Assembly (NCBI RefSeq): GCF_000828655.1
Contig: NZ_AP014509.1
Span: 124,001-188,000 of the forward strand
Origin: Thermotoga caldifontis AZM44c09
GTDB taxonomy: Bacteria; Thermotogota; Thermotogae; Thermotogales; DSM-5069
Length of the DNA: 64,000 nt
Direction: 5' to 3'
Position numbers and translations under genes: made by a program
Notes under the pieces: model-generated
What the model was told of the DNA's origin: nothing
Databases searched by the model: none
What the model saw: the letters and a program-made list of their open reading frames with translations, nothing else
Part shown: piece after piece, positions 58,068-64,000 of the stretch
How positions within the stretch are numbered: the stretch's first letter is position 1
Layout of the letters: each line of letters begins with the position of its first letter

Positions 58068-58701
58068 TACTCATCACCTTTTGTTCGAACTTATGTGGGC
58101 GTAGCGCCCACGCATTCGCTACGTTCCTTGGCAACAAGACTGCGTCGAAATTTGCACAACTAACAAAGACTGGCTACGTCAGCTACCACGTTTTCCCTTT
58201 AGACTTGCCATACGGGCGTTTCGCCCTTTTGTGCTTTACCTTCTATACCACCGAAGGTGCTGTCGTACCACTAACATTACCCTTCCAGGGCTTCTTTCCC
58301 TTTCCCTTTCTCTTCCTCATCTTTTCTGTTCTTTGCTGAGTCTCACTACTTGAAGAACTATTTCACAAGGATGGGGAACGAGATCTGTATATGTGTGGCT
58401 GGCAAACTGTTGTGGTGCGTTTCGATCCCGTGGAGCTGGGTACCCACCTTATGCATTGCGGAGCCGAGATCCTCTTCCTTTCCTATATCTCTCCTGCTTT
58501 TGCCTTCCCTGTCTCTCAGGTACGACAATAGATCGTACTTTCAAAACCACCTCCTTTTGGTTAAAGGTATGTTCCAATCGAAGTTATCCTTTGCCACCAA
58601 AAACGCTGCTAGTTCTTGGTTAACTCACAATCCTCTCTATGACGCTTGTATCGCAACTCTATTATCTCATACCGCCAACCTCTTTGAGCATGGAGATCCA
58701 G
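58068..58701 (-). ncRNA. Long gene-poor segment of the RT cassette (candidate template or structural RNA)
   Basis: 634 bp between the RT stop and the downstream gene, inside one transcription unit. It contains a GTGGGC/GCCCAC hairpin (about 58094-58110), a GGGCG-TTT-CGCCC hairpin with a T-run on the plus strand (about 58213-58229) and a GTACGA/TCGTAC inverted pair (58520-58537). On the minus strand it is purine-rich between 58270 and 58330. Retrons encode a structured msr-msd RNA next to the RT; this is the only place in the cassette large enough for one. I could not draw a convincing msr-msd fold by eye. Confidence 0.35.
58449..58544 (-). CDS. Possible small basic ORF in the RT cassette
   Basis: A 31-residue Arg/Lys-rich frame starting TTG 58544, five bases after a strong Shine-Dalgarno site (AAGGAGGTGG). 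It reads KVRSIVVPERQGRQKQERYR and ends RNA before TAA. A second Lys/Arg-rich frame of 25 residues (58243-58320, starting MRKRKGKGKKPWKG) follows without a good ribosome site. They may be tiny proteins or accidents of a purine-rich RNA. Confidence 0.3.
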   Translation of the reverse strand: MKVRSIVVPERQGRQKQERYRKGRGSRLRNA

Positions 58702-59733
58702 TCATTCTCCTTCTTCCTCACTGACGTACAAAGACTTCCACTCGCTCACTCTGTTTGGGTCGAATTTTCTAAGCTCCTCATACAATTCCAATAGGCTTTC
58801 AATGTGTGGATTCACGAACAAGCAGTACGCGAGTTTGCCCATCAGCTTTCTTTTGTACCGAATCGGATCTTCTCCCTGCGGAAGTGCATGCTTTCGAACA
58901 AAGTTGTGCACCATCGCCCTTATGAGCCTTCGTTTCTGTTTCGGTACGTTCGGCTTGGCATTGACAATTAAGCCCAGCACATAGTGCGGCTCGTTCGGGC
59001 CATAAATCTTGATCTTCTTCGCGTTCCATTTGAACGGCGCGATGATCTGGCTGGTTTCTTCGACGATCTGCTGAATCATTTCGTCTGTGACTTCCTGATC
59101 CGTGCTCACAGTGACATCGTCTGCGTATCTTGTGTACACGAACCCGCGTTCTTCAAAGTACTTTTGAAGCTTCTCATCATACGGTTTGAATGCCACATTC
59201 GAAGCCGCAGGGCTGGTTATTGCACCTTGCGGCAGCACACCCTTGAACGCCACAAGCCTTGCTATGAGCCATGCACCGGTGTCTTCAAAGCCTTCTCTCT
59301 TCAGTTGCCTAAGCACCATATCCGAAGTCACAGACGGGAAGAAGTCCTTGATGTCCAGAGAGATCACATACTTTTTGCCAACATGCTTTCGCGCGCAGGT
59401 CACGATGCTTTCGTTCTTTCTAAATCCAAAGACGCAATCCGGCAACGGAATTCGATCAAGCAGCTCTTTCAGCTTCCTGTGCACCGTCTTCAATTCCTGT
59501 GCTGCTCGGACCAGTTTTTCTAGCTCTGCATCGTTCTTTTTCAACGTTCGAAGCTTATTTTTGAGCCTTGCTTGGGCTTCCTTGGAGTCGCACAGATAGA
59601 CGCAGATCTCTCTTTTACCGCCACTGCGCTTGGAAATGTAGTACTCCACATACAACCGGTTGCGGATCTTCTCAAGGTAGGTCAATTTCTTCAACGGCTC
59701 TTGAATTTCCAACGCCACAGCTTCCGCATTCAT
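58702..59733 (-). CDS. Retron-like reverse transcriptase
   Basis: A 343-residue RT without maturase or endonuclease domain, so not a group II intron protein. RT motifs in order: FGFRKNESIVTCARKHVGKK (the xAxxH region that is NAxxH in retrons, here CARKH), LDIKDFFPSVT, LPQGAITSPAASNVAF, the catalytic YADDVTVS and VLGLIVNAKPNVPKQKRR, where retrons normally have VTG. The length and C-terminus (RRLIRAMVHNFVRKH) match retron RTs. I start at ATG 59733 behind TGGAG; a leaderless ATG at 59799 is possible because a promoter lies just upstream. It sits between relic CRISPR repeats. Confidence 0.85.
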   Translation of the reverse strand: MNAEAVALEIQEPLKKLTYLEKIRNRLYVEYYISKRSGGKREICVYLCDSKEAQARLKNKLRTLKKNDAELEKLVRAAQELKTVHRKLKELLDRIPLPDCVFGFRKNESIVTCARKHVGKKYVISLDIKDFFPSVTSDMVLRQLKREGFEDTGAWLIARLVAFKGVLPQGAITSPAASNVAFKPYDEKLQKYFEERGFVYTRYADDVTVSTDQEVTDEMIQQIVEETSQIIAPFKWNAKKIKIYGPNEPHYVLGLIVNAKPNVPKQKRRLIRAMVHNFVRKHALPQGEDPIRYKRKLMGKLAYCLFVNPHIESLLELYEELRKFDPNRVSEWKSLYVSEEEGE

Positions 59734-59806
59734 AAGCTTCGCTCCAGTTGAAATGAATTCAACACAAAAATAAGGAACTGATGCAAACAGTATCCCCATT
59801 TGATGA

Positions 59807-59834
59807 ATTATACCAGCCAGGTTTTCGTCTTCAA
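59807..59834 (-). promoter_or_regulatory. Promoter of the RT cassette, with its -35 inside a relic CRISPR repeat
   Basis: On the minus strand TTGAAG (59834-59829), 16 bases and TATAAT (59812-59807) with an upstream TG (TGGTATAAT). The -35 hexamer is the terminal TTGAA of repeat D3, which equals the TTTGAAC end of the other family members. Confidence 0.65.
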
Positions 59835-59923
59835 GTTCTCTATAGGACGATAGAGACTACTTCCAGAAACGCGAGCGATGACCAAACCTGTTTCGTTCAA
59901 ATTCCTCACAGGATGATAAGGAC
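59829..59923 (-). CRISPR. Relic CRISPR repeats D3 and D4 (29-bp family), right of the RT cassette
   Basis: D4 (59895-59923) is the best copy of the family: it differs from D1 at one position and from D2 at a few. D3 (59829-59857) matches D1 at about 20 of 29 positions. The 37-base segment between them is spacer-sized, and another 44 bases lead to the first repeat of the active array. The four D repeats share one orientation. Confidence 0.65.
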
Positions 59924-59967
59924 AGCAATGCCGTCAACAGCATTGGGAAGAGCGATGTTCACGATAT

Positions 59968-60674
59968 CTTTCAATTCCGTTCTACGGAATTTGGTTTTGA
60001 GACTGCTCGAACGGTGTAGACATGAACGCCCGTTTTATGAGCCTTTCAATTCCGTTCTACGGAATTTGGTCTTGAGGCCCCGGATCAAGTGCCGCAATGT
60101 GCGTCGCTTTCACACCCTTTCAATTCCGTTCTACGGAATTTGGTCTTGAGGCACTGGCACACTCACAATCGTACGCGTCTCCAAGATTATTGACTTTCAA
60201 TTCCGTTCTACGGAATTTGGTCTTGAGGCACAACCAGCACAGGCTCTTTTTTTGCCTCGATTTCCACTTTCAATTCCGTTCTACGGAATTTGGTCTTGAG
60301 GCTTTGGCTAGCCGTTCTATCATTTGCACTCATCCCCAAACTTTCAATTCCGTTCTACGGAATTTGGTCTTGAGGCTTAGATTACCCACCTTTGCCTGTT
60401 AAATTAGATAATACTTTCAATTCCGTTCTACGGAATTTGGTCTTGAGGCGGTGATTCTATGTCTGAATGGTCAATAATAAAAGATCTTATCTTTCAATTC
60501 CGTTCTACGGAATTTGGTCTTGAGGCATTGCTTCTAATCGGTTATCGTATGTTCCAGTCCATGGCTTCTTTCAATTCCGTTCTACGGAATTTGGTCTTGA
60601 GGCTTCGCTATGGGAGCATTATTGGCTTCACTTATACACTTTCAATTCCGTTCTACGGAATTTGGTCTTGAGGC
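59968..60674 (-). CRISPR. CRISPR array, ten 36-bp repeats and nine spacers
   Basis: Repeats start at 59968, 60043, 60117, 60194, 60267, 60341, 60414, 60491, 60568 and 60639; spacers are 35-41 bp. Each repeat contains AATTCCG-TTCTA-CGGAATT, a 7-bp stem. On the minus strand the repeat starts GCCTCAAGACC and ends ATTGAAAG, the usual 8-base crRNA handle, so the array is read leftwards from a leader at 60675-60856. The leftmost repeat has two substitutions (GGTTTTGAGAC), as expected for the oldest end. Nine repeats are identical. Confidence 0.98.
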
Positions 60675-60856
60675 ACCGGGCGATAAAAATTATTTTCCTA
60701 TGATGATTTCGGAAGTACTTTTTCGCAGACATTCTTTCTACTACATTGGATAGAATACAGCTATCAGAAACCGGTGCCTCTCAAATCGGCTTTTAGAAAG
60801 CCTCAACGACCGCCCGCGAAGGGTGGCGGCCTTTCAGAAAAAGAAGGTCTGCGTAA
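60675..60856 (-). promoter_or_regulatory. CRISPR leader region
   Basis: 182 bp between the newest repeat and cas2, AT-rich over its array-proximal 90 bp. It holds TATTCT-like -10 candidates and, towards cas2, GC-rich hairpins (CGGC-TTTTAGAAA-GCC and a GGCCGCC/GGGCGG region) that may end cas transcripts. Position and repeat degeneracy support leader function. Confidence 0.6.
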
Positions 60857-61144
60857 TCAGACGACCCTTTTAATCTCAAAATTTGGATCGTTTCTCAGCG
60901 TGCCTATCACGTACTTTTCCCAATCCTTTTCGAGTGGAACGGCGATCACAGAATCTGTCTTTTTGTCTATGATCTTTTCTAATCTCATCAAAATCTGCAG
61001 CAGTATTTTCTTTTCAATAGGGCAGTAGAAGCAACTGTACTGCACGCGCACTCCGTACTCTTTCATGATCTTCTCAACCTTGTTTCGTAGCTTGTCCTGT
61101 GAGACGTCGTACGTAACTATGTAGGCCTCTCTGTGATCGTTCAT
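60857..61144 (-). CDS. cas2: CRISPR-associated endoribonuclease Cas2
   Basis: A 95-residue ferredoxin-fold protein with the Cas2 first strand EAYIVTYDVSQDKLRNKVEKI (conserved Asp in YDVS), then GVRVQYSCFYCPIEKK and a C-terminal DSVIAVPLEKDW. Cas2 dimers bridge two Cas1 dimers in the spacer-integration complex. It overlaps the cas4-cas1 gene by four bases and is the last gene before the array leader. Confidence 0.96.
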   Translation of the reverse strand: MNDHREAYIVTYDVSQDKLRNKVEKIMKEYGVRVQYSCFYCPIEKKILLQILMRLEKIIDKKTDSVIAVPLEKDWEKYVIGTLRNDPNFEIKRVV

Positions 61145-62727
61145 TTTGTCACCGTGAAAGGAATGTAAGTGCTGATCTCACCAAGTATGCACTTTTCAAA
61201 GACCCGTGCTTGCGCCTCAATAATCCTGGCGTATTCGACTGACATTTTCAACAATGGGTGATAGTGCTTTGTCTCAAGTTTCTCTTTATAAGCCTCTACA
61301 AATTTCTTGAGACCCCTATCAGTGAGTGTATAAGAACCTTCCAGATTCTCAACAAAATCTGAAAGTTTGATGTGCCCGAGATTCACCAGAGAAAGCACGA
61401 GCTGATCCACAAGGATGGGACGAAACTCTTCCATCAAATCGAGCGCGAGTGAAAATCTTCCGTAATGATGATTGTGAAGAACGCCTATGAGGGGATCGAA
61501 GCCCACACCCAGCACCGCTGTGAGCACCGTGCCGTGAAGCATCATGTACCCGAAGCTCAGCAACGCGTTTATGGGATCAGTGGGGGGTCTTTTGTTCCTG
61601 TTGACGAATTTCCAGGAATCGTCAAAGGCCTTGGAGTAAGCGTCAAAATACTCACTCGCGAACAGTCCTTCCACACCCATGAGTTCCTCGATGCTTCGGC
61701 ATGACTCAACACTCTGCAGCAACTCTTTAAATCTTTTCATCCTCGAACCATCGATCAGAGACTTTCTCCTCAGCACGAACAGTTGATTCTTCAGCTTACC
61801 AAGTACGATCTGTTTTGCGATCTTCAATCTTTTTTCAGGATCCTGTCTGGTCTCATACTGCTTGAGTCTCAGGTTGATGTTCTTCGAGCTTCCCGAAAAG
61901 CACAGGAACGAAAAACGTCCTGCCGTGTCGCTGAAAACTATGGGAATTTCGGATTCTGCAAGCATTTTCAACGCATGCGTTGACACCTGAACGTTCCCAA
62001 ACAGATAGAGCGCGTTCAAGAGAGACTTGTGCAACCTCAGCAGTTCCTCTCCCGCGTAGGTTACCTGCACGCTTTCTCCCATTTTGCCTATGTAGGCTCC
62101 CTGTGTGCAGACAAACAATGGCCGTGTCAGCTGGTTGGTCGGCATGATCTTTCGCTGCACGTTCCCTTCACCTTGATTCTTTTCGGGCATGCATATGTTG
62201 ATCAACGAACATGGATCGCATCTTTTTCGAGAATACTGTGGCTTAGGTGGATTACTCGAAAGGCTTCTTATGGATTCAACGACAGAGCGTAACTTTCCCA
62301 GCAGCTCGTCGTTTGGAAGAACTTCGAAAGTCTTTTGAGAACCGAGATACACCAATTTGCCACTCACTTTTTCGAGCTCGATCTCGAAACTTTCCGAACA
62401 GCAGACCATGTAAGCCAGCAGCTGCAGAACATCGTTTTCATACGGTCGATCTGCGGCACCCTTTTTCGTCTCGACGATCACAATCCTGTCCTGCTTAACA
62501 ACAGTCTGATCTATGGTCCCGTAAAGACCATACCTTCGTGATTGAACAAAAACCTGAGATTTTTTCTTGTAATCCTTGGTCTGCACTTTTTTCTCGATCT
62601 TCTGGGACAGGAAACGTCCTTCTTCAACGTGTGCGTTCGTCACGAACTGACCCTTCACGTATTCTATGTAACATCTGTATGGACAGTATAGATAGGCATT
62701 TATGGCAGATACCGGAATTTCTTCCAT
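61141..62727 (-). CDS. Cas4-Cas1 fusion protein
   Basis: A 528-residue fusion of two adaptation proteins. Residues 1-185 are Cas4-like: an early Cys (YCPYRCYIEY), the RecB nuclease segment IVIVETKKGAA, and the C-terminal cluster cysteines CDPCSLINIC. From about residue 195 follows Cas1, with the metal ligands in GVEGLFASEYF (Glu), VLHNHHYGRFSLALDLMEEFRP (His and Asp/Glu) and the helix DPINALLSFGYMMLHG. Cas4 selects PAM-containing prespacers and Cas1 integrates them. Cas4-Cas1 fusions are best known from subtype I-G and are uncommon elsewhere. Confidence 0.95.
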   Translation of the reverse strand: MEEIPVSAINAYLYCPYRCYIEYVKGQFVTNAHVEEGRFLSQKIEKKVQTKDYKKKSQVFVQSRRYGLYGTIDQTVVKQDRIVIVETKKGAADRPYENDVLQLLAYMVCCSESFEIELEKVSGKLVYLGSQKTFEVLPNDELLGKLRSVVESIRSLSSNPPKPQYSRKRCDPCSLINICMPEKNQGEGNVQRKIMPTNQLTRPLFVCTQGAYIGKMGESVQVTYAGEELLRLHKSLLNALYLFGNVQVSTHALKMLAESEIPIVFSDTAGRFSFLCFSGSSKNINLRLKQYETRQDPEKRLKIAKQIVLGKLKNQLFVLRRKSLIDGSRMKRFKELLQSVESCRSIEELMGVEGLFASEYFDAYSKAFDDSWKFVNRNKRPPTDPINALLSFGYMMLHGTVLTAVLGVGFDPLIGVLHNHHYGRFSLALDLMEEFRPILVDQLVLSLVNLGHIKLSDFVENLEGSYTLTDRGLKKFVEAYKEKLETKHYHPLLKMSVEYARIIEAQARVFEKCILGEISTYIPFTVTK

Positions 62728-62736
62728 AAAATCGCC

Positions 62737-64000
62737 TCACTGGGGAAAAAGGTCACATTCCCAGGGCTTCTCGGAAAGATAGCTGACAGCTTTTATCGCG
62801 TCGGTTCCTATGACAACTTTCTCTTTCCATCCGTTGATTTCGGCTTCTCTCACAGCAAGATCCATGAAGAAGCATTCGCTTTCTTCCTCTGGACTTAAAC
62901 GGTAGACAGGTAGACCGTCGAGTTCTAGAGCCTTCATGTCGAACATCTGTGACTCCACCTTGGTCGGTATGAAGAATTTCTTTTCCGATCTGGTCACGAT
63001 GCTCAAATGAACCTTTTCCGGCTTTTCGAGAGGTTCCAGAAGCTCGTACGCTTCGTTGACTATTCCTCTCATGTCGACGGGTATAACGCTTTTCCCCAGC
63101 TTTCTCACCCTGTATCGAGTTAACACGAAGAATTTGTCGTAGACGAAGCGCTCCGTACCGCAGAATTTTTTTGGATCAACAACGTATACCTTCTGTGTGA
63201 ACTCACTTCTGAAACTCAGGATGAGCTTTTCCACAAATTTTCTGTACACAGCACATGCTCCACACAATTCATCGTCCTGATAGGTCGTTCTGATCTTTTC
63301 ACGCAGCTGCGGTGATCTTTCCAGAACATGTTCGGCACTCTCACATTCTTCATCCAACAAACTTTTTGCGAAGTAGTAAAAATCCAGTTCGATCCTCCTC
63401 GAATGCCGACTCAGAAAATTCCTTTCAAGGCCAAACAGAGATTCGAGCAACTGGAAATACTCTCTTAAGAGATCTTTGTAATCCTTCGGAAAGAGGAGTG
63501 TGAAGAAATCCTCGTAGAACGCCAGGACCAATCCTTGAGGTCCCAAATACTCTCTTTTCAAGTTCTCGACGGACAAAGACAGCTTGCTCTGCACACTTCT
63601 GGCGAACCCCAACCTGTCGTTTGATTCCTCAAGTATCTTCTGAACAGCCGAGAAAATTCTCGCAGGAACGAACATGTACGCGTAGGCAGGGACGTCCGTG
63701 CGGTTCTTACCCAGCACCCTGCCCACACGCCCGAGTCTCTGAACTATATCTTCAGCTGTTGATGCTTCAAAAATAACGACGTCTAATCCCTGACGGTCCT
63801 TTTCTGGCCTGCTGATTTCGTACCCGACATCTATGGTCGTTGTGGCGAGTATCAGCCTTTTACGCAGGGCCGTGATCCTCTCTCCGCGCGACATCGGACC
63901 AGTCACCATTCCAAATTCGATCCCATTGCTTCTCAAATAGTGTGCGAGTTTTGCGAGACGAGAGAGCGAATCGGACACGATCAGAATGTCTTTGTCGGCG
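62737..64000 (-). CDS. cas3: Cas3 helicase, C-terminal part (runs off the right edge)
   Basis: About 420 residues are visible, open to the window edge. The second RecA-like helicase domain comes first: DILIVSDSLSRLAKLAHYL, LILATTTIDVGYEI (motif V) and VQRLGRVGRVLG (motif VI). A 330-residue C-terminal region without an HD nuclease motif follows. Cas3 unwinds target DNA for cleavage in type I systems. The missing HD at this end argues against I-G, whose Cas3 carries HD at the C-terminus, and fits I-D, I-A or I-B; the N-terminus outside the window would decide. It lies nine bases before the cas4-cas1 start. Confidence 0.88.
   Translation of the reverse strand, partial: ADKDILIVSDSLSRLAKLAHYLRSNGIEFGMVTGPMSRGERITALRKRLILATTTIDVGYEISRPEKDRQGLDVVIFEASTAEDIVQRLGRVGRVLGKNRTDVPAYAYMFVPARIFSAVQKILEESNDRLGFARSVQSKLSLSVENLKREYLGPQGLVLAFYEDFFTLLFPKDYKDLLREYFQLLESLFGLERNFLSRHSRRIELDFYYFAKSLLDEECESAEHVLERSPQLREKIRTTYQDDELCGACAVYRKFVEKLILSFRSEFTQKVYVVDPKKFCGTERFVYDKFFVLTRYRVRKLGKSVIPVDMRGIVNEAYELLEPLEKPEKVHLSIVTRSEKKFFIPTKVESQMFDMKALELDGLPVYRLSPEEESECFFMDLAVREAEINGWKEKVVIGTDAIKAVSYLSEKPWECDLFPQ

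Noticed and set aside
58350-58724. 124-codon plus-strand frame in the RT cassette gap
   Set aside because: No Shine-Dalgarno site, low-complexity Ser/Leu/Pro composition and antisense to the cassette transcript; the purine-rich tract explains it.
58702-59733. Group II intron or diversity-generating retroelement as the source of the RT
   Set aside because: There is no maturase or endonuclease domain and the protein is too short for an intron protein. The LPQG motif differs from the SQ-type motif of diversity-generating RTs, and no template/variable repeat pair was seen nearby.
60097-60671. Two plus-strand frames running through the CRISPR array
   Set aside because: They are translations of repeats (recurring FNSVLRNLVLR); not genes.
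60798-60811. Half-repeat-like GCCTCAACGACC in the leader
   Set aside because: It resembles the start of the minus-strand repeat but lies on the plus strand and has one extra base; more likely chance or part of the leader hairpin than an inverted repeat unit or anti-repeat.

Overview
The window reads as chromosomal DNA from a thermophilic bacterium of the order Thermotogales, most like Pseudothermotoga. The basis is gene content and order (aspS, an anti-sigma antagonist, cmk, ispH, rpsA, der, plsY), a GC content near 50 percent judged by eye, AGA/AGG-rich arginine usage, strong GGAGG-type Shine-Dalgarno sites with frequent TTG and GTG starts, and many sugar ABC transporters. The species call is inference. 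No rRNA or tRNA gene was seen.

Layout. 1-1042 (minus) is the start of a D-lysine 5,6-aminomutase alpha subunit gene cut by the left edge. 1113-10838 (plus) is a tight housekeeping run from aspS to plsY, followed by two secreted or TPR proteins. 10839-12258 (minus) is a HAD phosphatase and sigma factor pair read from two consensus-like promoters; the downstream one fires straight into a hairpin plus T-run. 12421-22295 (minus) is one operon: binding protein, two permeases, ATPase, GH38 alpha-mannosidase, GpgS-like glycosyltransferase, RpiR regulator and GT4 glycosyltransferase. It looks built around a mannose-containing solute such as mannosylglucosylglycerate.

22511-26003 holds small accessory genes: a secreted protein with a decayed tandem copy of its 3' end, a class II glutamine amidotransferase, a short-chain dehydrogenase, and an ArsR, ferredoxin and HdrA-like trio. 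26103-32062 (plus) is a pyrimidine operon, pyrB-pyrC-pyrK-pyrD-adh-pyrF-pyrE. It is preceded by a 51-codon leader ORF that has its own Shine-Dalgarno site, runs in frame through two tandem intrinsic terminators and ends on the pyrB start codon. That is the architecture of UTP-sensitive attenuation. 32149-40066 carries a secreted protein, HflK/HflC, a GNAT enzyme, an M48 protease and a peptide-type ABC transporter without ATPases.

At 40638 a beta-helix-type secreted protein is cut short and an AT-richer island begins (about 40640-49300, mostly minus). It carries a sugar ABC transporter, a TIM-barrel protein, a LacI regulator, a DUF4127 protein and an FAD oxidoreductase. It ends beside a 112-bp duplicated scrap of the next operon. 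That operon (49581-56970, plus) encodes a GlpA-like oxidase, an NAD/FAD oxidoreductase fused to DUF1667, an FGGY kinase, an FAD-linked oxidase of the alkyl-DHAP-synthase family and a GntR regulator.

The right end is a defence region. A 10-repeat CRISPR array (59968-60674) lies beside cas2, a cas4-cas1 fusion and the C-terminal part of cas3. To its left, four relic repeats of a different 29-bp family bracket a self-contained retron-like reverse-transcriptase cassette (RT, a 634-bp gene-poor segment, an unknown 210-residue protein, and its own promoter and terminator). The cassette occupies the place of a single spacer and takes its -35 box from a repeat. This is my best candidate for an undescribed system.
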